Shown here: positions 16,457 through 29,815 of the stretch, piece after piece
Position numbering within the stretch: the stretch's first letter is position 1
Layout of the letters: each line of letters opens with the position of its first letter
Assembly: GCF_023206395.1 (NCBI RefSeq)
Contig: NZ_CP066149.1
Location: forward strand, 620,001 to 684,000
DNA from: Vibrio sp. ED004
GTDB lineage: Bacteria > Pseudomonadota > Gammaproteobacteria > Enterobacterales > Vibrionaceae
Direction: 5' to 3'
Length of the DNA: 64,000 nt
Made by a program: the position numbers and the translations under genes
The notes under the pieces: generated by a model
Told to the model about the DNA's origin: nothing
Seen by the model: the letters and a program-made list of their open reading frames with translations, nothing else
Database searches by the model: none

Positions 16457-18583
16457 CTACGCCACCTTTCGGCTCACTTCAAAGCGTCCTATCAATTGAT
16501 CTAAGCGGCTCAATGCATTACCCATTAACGACACCCGGCGTGCGAGTTGTTTCGTCGACAGTTGTAGGTCAGAGATAGAACGTTGGGCTTTATCTGCCGT
16601 TTGTCCATTTTTCTGACTGTTCTCGTCGAGGTTAGACATGGTCGTAAAGAGATCGGCTACTGCTGCTTGAATTTGCTCACTGCGGGCGTTCGAGTCGACG
16701 GTTAAGTTTCCTTTACTCACATTCTCAACGCCTCGCTCCATAGACTCCACTGCGCTGCGAGACTTAGTATGCAGCTCTTTCATTAGGCCACTAATATGGT
16801 TGGCGGCTTGTGAAGTTCGGTCAGCTAAAGTTCTTACTTCTGAGGCAACCACAGAAAACCCTCTTCCGTGTTCACCTGCTCTTGCTGATTCTATGGCCGC
16901 GTTCAATGCCAAAAGGTTCGTCTGCGCAGTAATGTCGGTAATGATGTCTATAATATCAGACACTTTGGTCATTTCATTATTCACCTCATTCACGCTGTGG
17001 GCTGAGCTTTCTACGATATTCCGAACAACCTCCATACCTTCAACCGATTGATTGTATTCCTTCTCCGCATTAAGAACGGCTTGCTTCATTACTGTATCCA
17101 TTTGCGTAGCCGAAACGGTCGCATGTGTAATTTCACTCTGTTGATATTGACTTAGGTCCAACATATTGCTGAGTGCCAGTGATGCATCATCACTGGTTTG
17201 TTTCATCACGACACTGCGACGAAACATCGATTCCGATACTTCTCTTACTTCATGACTCGCATGAATCAAATCACTCACCGTGCTATCTAAGTTATCGATG
17301 AAGCTGTTAGTCCATCGCCCCAAATTACCAAGTTCATTATGACTGAATGTGGTTGGGTCGAGTCTCCGACTTAAGTTTCCATCACCTTCGGCTAAGGTTT
17401 GCATCACCCCGGTCATTTCATGGACTTTATTTGCTAGTGGTTTAGCACTCACTAGACGGAATAAACCGAGAGCGAGAAGCACGCAAGCGAACATGACACC
17501 GCTGTACAAAAGCGGGGTTAACGTATAAAAGTTAGCAAGCAGCAATGGAACAGACAGAGGCAATAACATGCAGCCGATAAAATGTTTAGATAAGGTGTAA
17601 CTTAGGCTTCGATCTCTATAGACCTCTTCTAAGTCGGACTCACACATCATGCCGAAGGTGTCTGATGAACCGTCCAGTTGAAAAGTAATACCTTTACCGA
17701 TAACGGGGATGTGGCGATAGTCGGAATACCCCGGGTAACCAATAAACAAGTTGCTGCCATTTTTAATGGTTTCTCTTACGCCGGGGTGAAGTTGATTCGT
17801 GGCAGGGTCCGTAAAGCGAATCTCAAATTCAGTGTGCTGTTGGATCTTAACCGTTCCCCAATCAGTGTGAATCCCTTGTTTTAAGTTCTCGCCATGTGAA
17901 AAGGTATTATCTTCAAAGCGGGAGCGAGAGAGCGCAACACCTGGTTGAATTTGAGGGTCATGAATAGAGTCGACCATAAAGATATAGTTATCACCCGACT
18001 CACTATAAATATGCCCCGCTTCTCGCTGAATAATGTCACCAATGACATCATTAGGAACACGACCACATAAGAACTGCTGAGTCCCTTCGTCCCGAGAAAA
18101 GGGCACATAAAACATCAGCGTGACTTGATCATGAAACGATGAACTCGAGGCTCCTACGTTCAACGTGCGTGGGTCCATATACGGCCCATGTAGATAACGC
18201 TTCGATGCCCCTTCGGCTAAAGCCTTCTTATCTGCGAGAGTTGCTCCGATATGGTCGTGATAACTCGATGCTTGCGCGACACCTTTAGAATCGACAATCG
18301 CCAGCTCAGAGAAATCCGTGCCACGTTTAAGAAGGCTTGATAATGTACTTTCCGCCTGCTCTTCCGTTCGGCTTGCCAAATAAACGGCAGAGTCTTCTAA
18401 AAAGTCCCATTGGTTCTTGACCCAATTATGAAGAAGTTGAACTCGAGTATGGGCAATACTTTCAAATGTTTGCTCGAGCTCTTCTGTCCTACTTCGATTT
18501 AGAAAACAGGCTCTACGCATTGCCAGTTTCCCTGTTGCGCCAAACCAATTAAGCCAACTGCGTTCCTTGTCCGTCAGGTTCAT
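16457..18583 (-). CDS. Methyl-accepting chemotaxis protein with N-terminal sensor and membrane hairpin
   Basis: A 708-aa chemoreceptor. The first about 330 residues have no N-terminal signal or membrane segment and look like a PDC/Cache-type sensor ([20 protein letters not shown], then [27 protein letters not shown]). Two close hydrophobic segments follow ([19 protein letters not shown] and [18 protein letters not shown]), then a HAMP-like part. The signalling domain holds [20 protein letters not shown] and [18 protein letters not shown]. If these segments form a hairpin, the sensor faces the cytoplasm, an unusual arrangement. It is the first core gene right of the tRNA scar, single and with an upstream gap of about 190 bp. 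Confidence 0.9.
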   Translation of the reverse strand: MNLTDKERSWLNWFGATGKLAMRRACFLNRSRTEELEQTFESIAHTRVQLLHNWVKNQWDFLEDSAVYLASRTEEQAESTLSSLLKRGTDFSELAIVDSKGVAQASSYHDHIGATLADKKALAEGASKRYLHGPYMDPRTLNVGASSSSFHDQVTLMFYVPFSRDEGTQQFLCGRVPNDVIGDIIQREAGHIYSESGDNYIFMVDSIHDPQIQPGVALSRSRFEDNTFSHGENLKQGIHTDWGTVKIQQHTEFEIRFTDPATNQLHPGVRETIKNGSNLFIGYPGYSDYRHIPVIGKGITFQLDGSSDTFGMMCESDLEEVYRDRSLSYTLSKHFIGCMLLPLSVPLLLANFYTLTPLLYSGVMFACVLLALGLFRLVSAKPLANKVHEMTGVMQTLAEGDGNLSRRLDPTTFSHNELGNLGRWTNSFIDNLDSTVSDLIHASHEVREVSESMFRRSVVMKQTSDDASLALSNMLDLSQYQQSEITHATVSATQMDTVMKQAVLNAEKEYNQSVEGMEVVRNIVESSAHSVNEVNNEMTKVSDIIDIITDITAQTNLLALNAAIESARAGEHGRGFSVVASEVRTLADRTSQAANHISGLMKELHTKSRSAVESMERGVENVSKGNLTVDSNARSEQIQAAVADLFTTMSNLDENSQKNGQTADKAQRSISDLQLSTKQLARRVSLMGNALSRLDQLIGRFEVSRKVA

Positions 18584-18777
18584 TTACATCCCTTGTGTTT
18601 TTATATTCACATGGGTAAAGCAATTTACAGACCAGAATTAATCACACAAATACGTAACCAATTAATAAAAAAGTAATTTTTTCGCATCAGGATGGTGCAA
18701 GTCGTGTCTTTTTTGGTGCAACAGATACTTCTTCTTTATCACCTTTTTAATGAGGTTACAGTGGTTAATTTGAGAAG

Positions 18778-19704
18778 TTAATCGTAAACATGATGAGCCG
18801 CTTTCAATAATTGCATGTGAATAGGAACCAGATCTTCATGCTGTGTTCGATAGCCACCGCCAACAACACACGCCACCGGAATGGATTCTGATTTCGCTAA
18901 ACCAATCATCAAGCAGTCGCGCTCAAATATCCCTTGTGTCGAGACATTTAAATAGCCCAGCTCATCGTCTTGATGGATATCGATCCCCGCATCGTAAATA
19001 ATCAGATCAGGTTGATGGTGAGCAATCGCTAACTTAGTGACTTGTTCAAAACAACGCAAAAATTCTTCATCTTTGGTTTCACGACTTAGCGGCACATCTA
19101 AATCGGATAGCGGTTTACGTGCAGGAAAATTTTTATCACAGTGGAAAGACAGAGTGATAATCTCTTCGCTGTCTTGGCAAAGAGTCGCTGTGCCATCACC
19201 ATGATGAACATCGCTGTCGACGATAAGTACTTTATCGATATGTTCAAAGGTCAGCGCGTGTTTTGCCGCTAAAACCAAATCGTTCAACAAACAAAATCCA
19301 CTACCAAAATCATGATGCGCGTGGTGATAACCACCACTCAAATGAATCGCTAAACCACTCTCGATCGCCATTTCAGCGGCCAAGCAGGTTCCACCGCTGG
19401 AATAGAGCGTTCTTTCAATAAGTTGTTCGCTCCACGGGAACCCAATGCGTCTCATCTTCGCTGCAGGCAAATGACCAGACACAAGTAAATCGACATATTC
19501 GCTATCGTGTACCTGTTTGACTTGCTCAACCGAAACCGGCGTTGGTTGGAACACTTCAAACTTGCTGTTCCATAGTGGCTCGCTATCCATTAGCGCCTCA
19601 ACAGCACTGTGTAACAACTGATATTTGTTAATCGGATAGCGATGACCTTCAGGTAAAGGCAGTTGCGAATAGATTGGGTGGTAAATTAAAGGAATCATAA
19701 TCAA
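18778..19704 (-). CDS. Histone-deacetylase-family protein
   Basis: A 308-aa protein of the HDAC/AcuC/AphA superfamily. It has the expected metal and catalytic motifs: YHHAHHDFGSGFCLLND, VDSDVHHGDGTATL (zinc ligands Asp and His) and YDAGIDIHQDDELGYL. It would remove acetyl groups from lysines or small amines; the substrate is unknown. The first codons (MIMIPLIYHP) give two possible ATG starts. It is divergent from the small ORF and dehydrogenase genes on the plus strand. Confidence 0.9.
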   Translation of the reverse strand: MIMIPLIYHPIYSQLPLPEGHRYPINKYQLLHSAVEALMDSEPLWNSKFEVFQPTPVSVEQVKQVHDSEYVDLLVSGHLPAAKMRRIGFPWSEQLIERTLYSSGGTCLAAEMAIESGLAIHLSGGYHHAHHDFGSGFCLLNDLVLAAKHALTFEHIDKVLIVDSDVHHGDGTATLCQDSEEIITLSFHCDKNFPARKPLSDLDVPLSRETKDEEFLRCFEQVTKLAIAHHQPDLIIYDAGIDIHQDDELGYLNVSTQGIFERDCLMIGLAKSESIPVACVVGGGYRTQHEDLVPIHMQLLKAAHHVYD

Positions 19705-19808
19705 GTTAATTGCGTATCTTTCTCAAAATCATAACAGTCTCAGACTTGGCGACAACCTTAATTGATGATAACAATTATCATTACCTTCAATCCATTTCAG
19801 AGGCAACA

Positions 19809-19934
19809 ATGAAAAACGTAATACTCATCCTTGGGGTGATCTGCGGCTCAATGGCTGCAGTAATGATTTTTGTAGGAATGCCAATGGCCAGTTGGTGGAC
19901 CGTTGATTTTCTCGTGTTAAGCCATCAAACTTAA
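19809..19934 (+). CDS. Small membrane protein (41 aa)
   Basis: Starts MKNVILILGVICGSMAAVMI and ends VDFLVLSHQT, one hydrophobic span covering most of the protein. A longer upstream start (19710) exists, but AGAGGCAACA before this ATG is the better ribosome site. It stops 25 bp before the dehydrogenase and probably shares its mRNA. Function unknown. Confidence 0.5.
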   Translation: MKNVILILGVICGSMAAVMIFVGMPMASWWTVDFLVLSHQT

Positions 19935-19959
19935 CTAATTGAACTGAAAAGGAATCACC

Positions 19960-20646
19960 ATGAGCGTTATTTTTATTACTGGAGCGAACCGCGGTATTGG
20001 CCTAAGTTTGACTCAACAATACTTGAAAGGTAATCACAAGGTGTATGCGACTTATCGTGATGCCAACTCAGCAACAGAACTGCTCTCACTTGCAGACCAC
20101 AACAGCAACCTAACCTGCATTCAGTTAGAAATAACCGATTACCAAGCAGTGAGCCAACTTCCCTCTCAAATTCCGTCGATAGATATCTTGATTAACAATG
20201 CTGGCTACTATGGGCCAAAAGGTTACGGACTAGGTAATACCGACATAGAAGAGTGGCGACGTGTTTTTGAAGTCAACACGATTGCACCATTGAAGCTTGT
20301 CGAAATGCTATTACCTGTTCTAGAAAACAGTGACGTGAAAAAGGTCGCTTGCTTGTCTTCTCGAGTAGGCAGCATGACAGAGAACACCTCTGGCGGAGGC
20401 TACATCTATCGCTCCTCTAAAGCGGCTCTCAACTCCGTTGTGAAGAGTTTAAGCAACGACCTAACCGATAATGGCTTTACTGTGTTAGCGCTGCACCCTG
20501 GTTGGGTACAAACCGAAATGGGTGGGCCAAACGCTCTCATCGACACAGACACTTCAGCATCTGGCCTTCTCAAAGTCATCGAATCTGCCAATACCGAAGT
20601 AAGTGGTCACTTCTTCAATTTCGATGGATCTGAAATAGACTGGTAG
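19960..20646 (+). CDS. Short-chain dehydrogenase/reductase
   Basis: A 228-aa SDR enzyme. It shows the N-terminal cofactor motif TGANRGIG, the LINNAGYYG motif, the catalytic Ser in ACLSSRVGSM and YxxxK as YRSSKAALNS. The Arg after the glycines in a C-family pattern resembles C-factor/CsgA-like dehydrogenases. The substrate cannot be told. An AAAAGGAATCACC ribosome site precedes the ATG. The DUF3080 gene follows after 7 bp, so both are likely co-transcribed. Confidence 0.9.
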   Translation: MSVIFITGANRGIGLSLTQQYLKGNHKVYATYRDANSATELLSLADHNSNLTCIQLEITDYQAVSQLPSQIPSIDILINNAGYYGPKGYGLGNTDIEEWRRVFEVNTIAPLKLVEMLLPVLENSDVKKVACLSSRVGSMTENTSGGGYIYRSSKAALNSVVKSLSNDLTDNGFTVLALHPGWVQTEMGGPNALIDTDTSASGLLKVIESANTEVSGHFFNFDGSEIDW

Positions 20647-20653
20647 GCACCCC

Positions 20654-21655
20654 ATGAATCCTCGTCCTCTTTCAAATTTACTGCAACGTTCACCACTGGT
20701 TTTGTTAACCGTAGTGCTCGCTGGATGTTTTGGTGAAGGCCCTGGAGACTTATTCGACGACTATCAAACTAAAATAGCCAGAGTACAAGACGCTGACGAG
20801 ATAAAAGAGAACTGGGAATTTGAAAGCCTACCGAGAAAACGAGAGCTGTTACTGGATGTACCTTCACTCTCTATCGGGCTTATCGACAGCTATCAACTTC
20901 GACAATGTGGGTTATTCAACCTGATTGCTGAGAGGAACTCAGTACTCGGAAAAGTCGCGGACGAGTTCCGAAATTATGACTATCAAGTCGCTCTACTGGA
21001 AGGCGTTGGTCAATGTTTAGCTAATAACGAGTTAGACCCAGAGATCGTAGAACTACTAAAAGAAATTGAGCAACAGAAACTCGCACAGTTTCCGCTACAT
21101 CGATGGAACCTCATCTATGCCAGTGATGCTATGCAGTCGCAAATGCGGGGGAGTAAGTGGTTACGTGCTGATATTGGCGATCAAGTGAGACAGACAAGTG
21201 ACGCCCTAGAACATATCAATCAAGCGTTAAACACATCACTCGTTTCGGGCAAAACCATTGAGGTTCAAGAAGTACTGGAGAAGAGTTCAACGCTTGGAGA
21301 TTTGTACTACTCACTAGCTCGAGCCTCGGTTGAGCTCGATTCCATCACCAAACAACTCACAACCTTTGATGCCAATATCATCTGCGGGAAACAGCGAGAC
21401 ACTACTAAGTTTCGTTATCTCAACAACGTGTTCGAACAACAGTATATTGGCAAAGTTCAGCCTTACATGGCTCAGCTAGATGGCTATTATCAGCAGTTAG
21501 CGTTGCAGCTTGTTATGTTTGATGCTCAGCCAGAATTGCACAGCTATTATTTTCCCATCAAAGAGACGCACCAAACATTTCGCGCATCAACTCGCCGACA
21601 TGTTGATTACTGGCAGCAGTTATTTAAGCGTTGTGGACGTAAGGTTGGACGTTAA
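20654..21655 (+). CDS. DUF3080-family lipoprotein
   Basis: A 333-aa protein with a signal sequence and lipobox VVLAGC (Cys about 25), so it should be lipid-anchored. The mature part (GDLFDDYQTKIARVQDADEI, IDSYQLRQCGLFNLIAERNS) matches the DUF3080 family found in Vibrio and related bacteria. Function is unknown. It starts 7 bp after the dehydrogenase stop and ends facing topB. Confidence 0.85.
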   Translation: MNPRPLSNLLQRSPLVLLTVVLAGCFGEGPGDLFDDYQTKIARVQDADEIKENWEFESLPRKRELLLDVPSLSIGLIDSYQLRQCGLFNLIAERNSVLGKVADEFRNYDYQVALLEGVGQCLANNELDPEIVELLKEIEQQKLAQFPLHRWNLIYASDAMQSQMRGSKWLRADIGDQVRQTSDALEHINQALNTSLVSGKTIEVQEVLEKSSTLGDLYYSLARASVELDSITKQLTTFDANIICGKQRDTTKFRYLNNVFEQQYIGKVQPYMAQLDGYYQQLALQLVMFDAQPELHSYYFPIKETHQTFRASTRRHVDYWQQLFKRCGRKVGR

Positions 21656-21673
21656 TTCCTCTACCGATAAGTA

Positions 21674-23668
21674 CTAGCTTTTAGTGCCCTTTTTAGCGGA
21701 AGTACCTTTCTTTGCATACGAACCATTCTTGGCATAAGACTTCTTAGCACCACCGCCTTTACGACGTTTAAAAGCAGGTCTTTCGACTTTAGGAAGGTGG
21801 CGGAGTGATTCAGGAACCTCTCCAGTTTTTACCTTGCCCATCAAGCCATCTATCTTGCTTTCTAGCGCTTGCATGAAAGGTTGGTATGCTTGATTTCGTT
21901 CTGCCATACCTTGCAACTGGTGTTCCCAATGCGCTGTCATGTCAGGAAAGGTCGAATCCTCAGGTAAGGCATGAATCAAGCCTCGACCAGCAGGGCTACT
22001 ATGAATGCTCTTACCTTGACGCGTTAGTAGCTGCCTTTTAAATAGCGTATCGAGAATACCCGCACGAGTTGCTTCTGTTCCAAGACCGTCCGTCTCTTTC
22101 AATATGGCTTTCAGGTCTTTGTTCGCAACAAAACGCGCGATACCTGTCATCGCTTGCAGCAATGTCGCTTCTGTAAAGTGTTTTGGCGGCTCGGTTTTCT
22201 TATCGCCAATCACACCTTCGCGACAGGTGAGCACAGTCCCTTTATCGAGCGGTGGAACCGTATCAGTTCCATCACCTTTCTCTTCATTGTCCGTTTTGCC
22301 CATCAACACTTTCCAACCTGGGTTGATAAGCTGACGTCCTTTCGCAATGAACACGCCACCAGCAATATCAAAAACCAACTTAGCGTCCGCAAAAACAGCC
22401 GGTGGGTAGAACTGCATTAGATATTGGCGGGCGATTTGTTGATAGATTTTCATCTCATTGGCAGACAAACCATTCACCGATGATTTCTTCGGAGTAGGAA
22501 TAATCGCGTGGTGAGCATCAACCTTGCTGTCGTTCCACGCTTTTGATTTCAGTGAAAGATCTGCGCCTTGAGCACCACTTTGCAGCTCTTTCGCATTATT
22601 GGCGATGGCGTCTACGATCGACTCTCGCTGCGAGTAGTGTTCTTTAGGAAGATAACGGCTATCAGAACGTGGGTAAGTAATGAGTTTGTGCTTCTCATAT
22701 AAAGACTGACAAGTGTCTAATACCTGCTGAGCACTCATGCCAAAACGTTTAGACGCATCAATCTGCAAAGCCGACAAAGAGTAAGGAAGCGGCGCGGCTT
22801 GTTTGCTTTGCTTCTGCTCTGATTCCGTCACGGTCGCAGGTTGATTCGCAATTCGCTGAGCGACGTTTTCAACCAGCTTTCGATTGAGCACACGGCCTTC
22901 TTCATCTTGCCACGGCTTACATGCTTCGCTTGGCTTCCAGCGAGCTCGAATATCAAAGCTCTGACCGTTGTTTTGGTAAGGGATCAAAGCGTGCAGAGTG
23001 AAATAATCTTTCGGAATGAAGTTCTCGATTTCTTCATCGCGTCTCACCACCAAGCCAAGTACTGGCGTCTGCACTCGTCCTACCGACAGTACGCCTTGGT
23101 AGCCCGCCTTTTGGCCAAGCAAGGTATAAGCGCGAGTCATGTTCATGCCATACAACCAATCGGCTCTAGAGCGCGCTAATGCAGAAATAGACAGTGGGAT
23201 AAAGTCACGGTTACTGCGCATTTGAGAGAGCGCACGCTTTACGGCAGGTAAGTTCAAGTCGCTGATCAATAACCTGTCCATCGACTCTTTCTTAGCCTTG
23301 GATACTTTGCAGTAATCGATCACTTCATCAACTAGCAGCTGCCCTTCTCTATCCGGGTCGCCGGCGTGAACAATTTGAGTGGCGTCCTTCAATAGCTTTC
23401 GGATCACCGTGAGCTGTTTGCTTGAAGTCTTGCGTGGTCTTAGCTGCCATTGCTCTGGCACAATAGGAAGATCGGCCAAGTTCCACTTCTTATAACGGTC
23501 GTCATAAGCGTCTGGCTCAACCTGCTCCAATAAGTGTCCAATACACCAAGTCACCACATCTCCATTGCCACATTTGATAAACCCTTGGTCTTTCTTCTGT
23601 GGATTAGGCAGTGCAGCGGCGATCGCGCGGCCGAGGCTTGGTTTTTCAGCAATAATAAGGCGAGACAT
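21674..23668 (-). CDS. topB: DNA topoisomerase III
   Basis: The start [20 protein letters not shown] at 23668 is preferred over an upstream ATG because it begins the TOPRIM fold directly. It has the metal site DPDREGQLL, and the active Tyr region [14 protein letters not shown]. The product is 664 aa, near the usual about 650. The C-terminus is rich in Lys and Gly ([20 protein letters not shown]), probably DNA-binding, with no zinc fingers. It relaxes and decatenates DNA, often with RecQ. Confidence 0.95.
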   Translation of the reverse strand: MSRLIIAEKPSLGRAIAAALPNPQKKDQGFIKCGNGDVVTWCIGHLLEQVEPDAYDDRYKKWNLADLPIVPEQWQLRPRKTSSKQLTVIRKLLKDATQIVHAGDPDREGQLLVDEVIDYCKVSKAKKESMDRLLISDLNLPAVKRALSQMRSNRDFIPLSISALARSRADWLYGMNMTRAYTLLGQKAGYQGVLSVGRVQTPVLGLVVRRDEEIENFIPKDYFTLHALIPYQNNGQSFDIRARWKPSEACKPWQDEEGRVLNRKLVENVAQRIANQPATVTESEQKQSKQAAPLPYSLSALQIDASKRFGMSAQQVLDTCQSLYEKHKLITYPRSDSRYLPKEHYSQRESIVDAIANNAKELQSGAQGADLSLKSKAWNDSKVDAHHAIIPTPKKSSVNGLSANEMKIYQQIARQYLMQFYPPAVFADAKLVFDIAGGVFIAKGRQLINPGWKVLMGKTDNEEKGDGTDTVPPLDKGTVLTCREGVIGDKKTEPPKHFTEATLLQAMTGIARFVANKDLKAILKETDGLGTEATRAGILDTLFKRQLLTRQGKSIHSSPAGRGLIHALPEDSTFPDMTAHWEHQLQGMAERNQAYQPFMQALESKIDGLMGKVKTGEVPESLRHLPKVERPAFKRRKGGGAKKSYAKNGSYAKKGTSAKKGTKS

Positions 23669-23783
23669 GTTTTTCCAGATGCTACAAACAATTAGGGTCA
23701 CATTATCTAATGTGCCCCTAATAAATCAAGAAAAACTGGTTGTTTATACAGTTAGCATTCCACTATTCAAGCTTCAACGTTCT

Positions 23784-24332
23784 TTATAAGAACTCAACAA
23801 ACTTAGCGAAGTCACGCTCTGGTACTTTCATTGGTGTACAGCCCGGAGTACCAAGATATAGGAAACCAACAATCTCATCGTCACCTTCTAGGCCAAATGC
23901 TTGGTGAACTTCTGGGTGGAACATCCATTTACCAGAACGCCAAAAGCCTTGGAAGCCTTGAGCGACGGCGGCCATTTGCATTGCTTGCGCAGCACAGCCA
24001 GCAGAAAGATGTTGTTCAATCGCTGGTACTTTCTCGTGCTCAGTCACTTTAGCAATCACGGTGATCACCATAGGAGCGCGGAACGGCGCCTTTTTCACTT
24101 TCTCGATCACCGCTTCTTCGCTTTCATCCGCTTCAGCAGCACGAACCAATATGTCAGAAAGCTTCTGTAGTCCTGAACCTTGTGCGATAACAAAGCGCCA
24201 AGGTGTTAACGCACCGTGGTCAGGAGCACGTAAGCCCGCTTTGATGATGTTTTCTAACGCTACACCTTCAGGTGCCGGATCAGAGAGTTTTGCGATAGAG
24301 CGTCTGTTGAGCAATAGATCCAAAGCATCCAT
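23784..24332 (-). CDS. ydjA: NAD(P)H nitroreductase, YdjA-like
   Basis: A 182-aa FMN-dependent nitroreductase. The N-terminus LLNRRSIAKLSDPAPEG and APDHGALTPWRFVIAQG carry FMN-binding residues. The end FLYLGTPGCTPMKVPERD is typical of the YdjA group. Length fits E. coli YdjA (183 aa). It follows fadH after a terminator-like hairpin, so it is probably its own unit. Physiological substrate unknown. Confidence 0.9.
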   Translation of the reverse strand: MDALDLLLNRRSIAKLSDPAPEGVALENIIKAGLRAPDHGALTPWRFVIAQGSGLQKLSDILVRAAEADESEEAVIEKVKKAPFRAPMVITVIAKVTEHEKVPAIEQHLSAGCAAQAMQMAAVAQGFQGFWRSGKWMFHPEVHQAFGLEGDDEIVGFLYLGTPGCTPMKVPERDFAKFVEFL

Positions 24333-24440
24333 TTGAAGTCCTTACTATTTCTTTATTATTTGTATACTTGAACTTTAGCACAGAATACAAACGATAATAA
24401 ATCTCAACCACCGCCCATTTGGGTTCTATTAGAAACAATA

Positions 24441-24471
24441 AAGGCTCCTAAATCTATAACTTAGGAGCCTT
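24441..24471 (-). terminator. Hairpin between fadH and ydjA
   Basis: Perfect stem aaggctcctaa / ttaggagcctt with a 9-nt loop. On the minus strand it is followed by TATTGTTTC, so it may end the fadH transcript. Confidence 0.6.
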
Positions 24472-24540
24472 GTTCAAAAATCTATCTCAGCAAATTAAGT
24501 AACAATATCTCCCGATAAAATTACAGTTTGATAGCTGATT

Positions 24541-26592
<2,052 letters not shown>

Positions 26593-26829
26593 TCAATTAC
26601 CAAAAGTTCAAACAACCGTTTACATTTTTGTAACACCGATCATAATGCAGGACGCATTAATCGTTCAAAAGCCCCTAATCTGTCTACACTTAATGAGAAT
26701 ATATATCGATTAACAATTCTTGGTGTAGTTTGAGCTAGGGAATTATCGTAGGATACTAAGCAGTTCATATTATTGAGATTAATGGTACTACGGCTTGTTA
26801 AAGCGACGTGATCTCACTGCGGAGACAGA

Positions 26830-28680
26830 ATGAAAAAAATATTCAAATTTATAGGCATGATCTTTAAAGGGATTTGGAAGCTCATTACGTTTGTGCGTCT
26901 TGCGCTTGTTAACATCATCTTTTTACTCAGTATTGCCATCATCTACTTTGTGTACTTCCACTCAGATACGGCTCAGCCAACGGTTCCACAACAATCCGCT
27001 TTGGTGCTTAACCTTTCTGGTCCGATTGTAGAACAAAGCCGCTATATCAACCCGATGGATTCCGTGACAGGTTCACTGCTTGGCAAAGACCTTCCAAAAG
27101 AAAACGTTCTGTTTGATATCGTTGAAACGATTCGCTATGCCAAAGATGACGAGAACGTAACGGGCATTGTATTAGCACTTAAAGAGCTACCAGAAACCAA
27201 CCTAACCAAGCTTCGTTACATTGCTAAAGCACTGAACGAGTTCAAAGCCGCGGGTAAGCCAATTTATGCGGTAGGTGATTTTTACAACCAAAGCCAATAC
27301 TACCTAGCCAGCTACGCGACCAAAGTCTACTTATCGCCAGACGGTGGTGTGCTTCTGAAAGGCTACAGCGCTTATTCGCTTTACTATAAAACCTTATTAG
27401 AGAAACTAGACGTAAACACCCATGTGTTTCGTGTAGGTACTTATAAGTCTGCAATCGAGCCTTTCATTCGTGATGACATGTCTGACGCAGCGAAAGAATC
27501 CGCTTCTCGTTGGTTAGGTCAGCTATGGGGTGCGTACGTTGATGATGTGAGCCACAACCGCCAAATCGACGCAAAAACGCTGAACCCAAGCATGGACACT
27601 TTCTTGAAAGAGCTTGAGTCTGTCGATGGTGATATCGCGAAACTGGCCGAAAAACTGGGCTTAGTGGATGAACTAGCGACCCGCCAACAAGTTCGACTAG
27701 AACTTGCAGACGTTTTCGGCAGTGACGGTCAAGACAGCTACAACGCATTTGGTTACTACGAATATCGTACAACTATGCTTCCAGAGATGAACAGCGAATC
27801 ACACGACGTTGCTGTGATTGTTGCAAGCGGTGCCATTATGGATGGTAAACAACCTCGTGGCACTGTTGGTGGTGATACGACTGCAGCGCTACTTCGCCAA
27901 GCTCGTAATGACGACAAAGTAAAAGCAGTTGTGCTTCGTGTAGACAGCCCAGGTGGTAGTGCCTTTGCTTCTGAAGTTATTCGCAATGAAATCGAAGCGA
28001 TCAAACAAGCAGGTAAACCTGTAGTGGTTTCTATGTCTAGCCTTGCTGCTTCTGGTGGTTACTGGATCTCGATGGGCGCAGACAAGATCTTAGCTCAGCC
28101 GACCACATTAACAGGTTCAATTGGTATCTTCAGTGTTATCACGACCTTTGAGAAAGGCTTAAACGATATCGGCGTTTACACCGATGGCGTGGGCACTTCA
28201 CCTTTCTCTGGCCTTGGTATCACTACTGGCTTGACTGATGGCGCTAAAGACGCTTTCCAAATGGGTATTGAAAATGGTTACCGCCGTTTCATCAGCTTGG
28301 TTGGAGAAAATCGCGGTATGGACGTGAATGCTGTCGACGAAATCGCTCAAGGCCGAGTATGGACAGGTCAAGATGCGATGCAGAAAGGCTTAGTCGATGA
28401 AATTGGTGACTTTGACGATGCGATTGCAGCAGCGGCTTCACTTGCAGAGCTTGAAAGCTACAACATTTACTGGGTAGAAAAACCACTTTCAGCAACTGAA
28501 CAATTTATTCAAGAATTTATGAACCAAGTTCAGATGTCGATTGGTCTTGATATTCAGTTAATGATTCCAAGCAGTTTACAGCCTGTTACGCAGCAGTTAG
28601 CTCAAGATAGCCAACTATTAAGCAACTTTAACGACCCACAAGGCCGTTACGCTTTCTGCCTAAACTGCCAAGTTCAATAA
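26830..28680 (+). CDS. sppA: Signal peptide peptidase SppA, 67-kDa type
   Basis: A 616-aa inner-membrane protease with one N-terminal anchor (LALVNIIFLLSIAIIYFVYF). It is a duplicated ClpP/crotonase-like fold. The catalytic Lys is in VGTYKSAIEPFIRDDMS in the first half and the Ser in VDSPGGSAFASEVI in the second, as in E. coli SppA. It degrades leftover signal peptides in the membrane. GGAGACAG precedes the ATG. A strong terminator follows the gene. Confidence 0.95.
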   Translation: MKKIFKFIGMIFKGIWKLITFVRLALVNIIFLLSIAIIYFVYFHSDTAQPTVPQQSALVLNLSGPIVEQSRYINPMDSVTGSLLGKDLPKENVLFDIVETIRYAKDDENVTGIVLALKELPETNLTKLRYIAKALNEFKAAGKPIYAVGDFYNQSQYYLASYATKVYLSPDGGVLLKGYSAYSLYYKTLLEKLDVNTHVFRVGTYKSAIEPFIRDDMSDAAKESASRWLGQLWGAYVDDVSHNRQIDAKTLNPSMDTFLKELESVDGDIAKLAEKLGLVDELATRQQVRLELADVFGSDGQDSYNAFGYYEYRTTMLPEMNSESHDVAVIVASGAIMDGKQPRGTVGGDTTAALLRQARNDDKVKAVVLRVDSPGGSAFASEVIRNEIEAIKQAGKPVVVSMSSLAASGGYWISMGADKILAQPTTLTGSIGIFSVITTFEKGLNDIGVYTDGVGTSPFSGLGITTGLTDGAKDAFQMGIENGYRRFISLVGENRGMDVNAVDEIAQGRVWTGQDAMQKGLVDEIGDFDDAIAAAASLAELESYNIYWVEKPLSATEQFIQEFMNQVQMSIGLDIQLMIPSSLQPVTQQLAQDSQLLSNFNDPQGRYAFCLNCQVQ

Positions 28681-28704
28681 GTTAAACCAATAAGTCATAA
28701 ACCA

Positions 28705-28735
28705 AGAGGCGCCTGTGTGTTAGGCGCCTCTTTTT
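28705..28735 (+). terminator. Rho-independent terminator after sppA
   Basis: Stem agaggcgcct / aggcgcctct with a 7-nt loop followed by five T. Confidence 0.85.
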
Positions 28736-28798
28736 ATTGCATGATAATTCGCTATAATCGCCCACCTGTTCCCTACATCACACTAAGTATTAATCGCC

Positions 28799-29815
28799 AT
28801 GGAAAGAAAACACATCTATATCGCGTACACCGGCGGCACAATTGGCATGCAAAAGTCTATTGACCACGGTTATGTTCCAGTCGCAGGTTTCATGGATAAG
28901 CAGCTTGCTGGCATGCCTGAGTTCCATCGCCCAGAGATGCCTGAATACACCATTCATGAATACTCTCCATTAATGGATTCGTCAGATATGACGCCGTTGG
29001 ATTGGCAGACTATCGCTGATGATATTCGCGCGAACTACGATAAGTACGATGGTTTCGTTATCCTGCATGGTACTGACACAATGGCCTACACCGCGTCTGC
29101 GCTGTCGTTCATGTTAGAAAACCTTGGCAAACCAGTGATTGTAACCGGCTCTCAGATCCCTCTCGCAGAACTACGTTCAGACGGACAAGCAAACCTACTG
29201 AATGCACTACACATAGCGGCTAACTACCCAATCAATGAAGTGACACTGTTCTTCAACAACAAGTTGATGCGTGGTAACCGCAGCACCAAATCTCACGCTG
29301 ATGGCTTCAATGCGTTTACGTCTCCAAACCTAAATCCATTGCTAGAAGCCGGTATCAATATCCAAATTAGCAATAACGTTGTGGTAAATGAGCAACCTAA
29401 AGGTGCATTCAAGGTTCATAACATTACTCCGCAACCTATCGGCGTAATCACTATGTACCCAGGCATCTCACATGAAGTGATCCGTAACACGCTACTACAG
29501 CCTGTTAACGCAATGATTCTGCTTACTTTTGGTGTCGGCAATGCCCCACAAAACCCAGAGCTACTTCAACACCTAAAAGACGCATCTGAGCGTGGTGTGA
29601 TTGTGGTGAACTTAACTCAATGTTTGGCGGGTAAAGTGAACATGGGTGGTTACGCGACGGGCTGTGCACTTGCAGAAGCTGGCGTTGTTAGCGGCTATGA
29701 TATGACACCAGAAGCGGCACTGGCGAAGTTACACTACCTATTAAGCCAGAACCTAAGCTACGAAGAAGTGAAGACTCAGATGCAACAAGTGTTGCGTGGT
29801 GAGATGAGCTTATAA
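28799..29815 (+). CDS. ansA: Type I (cytoplasmic) L-asparaginase
   Basis: A 338-aa enzyme converting asparagine to aspartate and ammonia. The two catalytic Thr regions are clear: IAYTGGTIGMQKS at the N-terminus and ILHGTDTMAYTASAL. No signal peptide, consistent with the AnsA cytoplasmic form, whose usual length is about 338. It follows sppA after a terminator, an order also known in E. coli. Confidence 0.95.
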   Translation: MERKHIYIAYTGGTIGMQKSIDHGYVPVAGFMDKQLAGMPEFHRPEMPEYTIHEYSPLMDSSDMTPLDWQTIADDIRANYDKYDGFVILHGTDTMAYTASALSFMLENLGKPVIVTGSQIPLAELRSDGQANLLNALHIAANYPINEVTLFFNNKLMRGNRSTKSHADGFNAFTSPNLNPLLEAGINIQISNNVVVNEQPKGAFKVHNITPQPIGVITMYPGISHEVIRNTLLQPVNAMILLTFGVGNAPQNPELLQHLKDASERGVIVVNLTQCLAGKVNMGGYATGCALAEAGVVSGYDMTPEAALAKLHYLLSQNLSYEEVKTQMQQVLRGEMSL

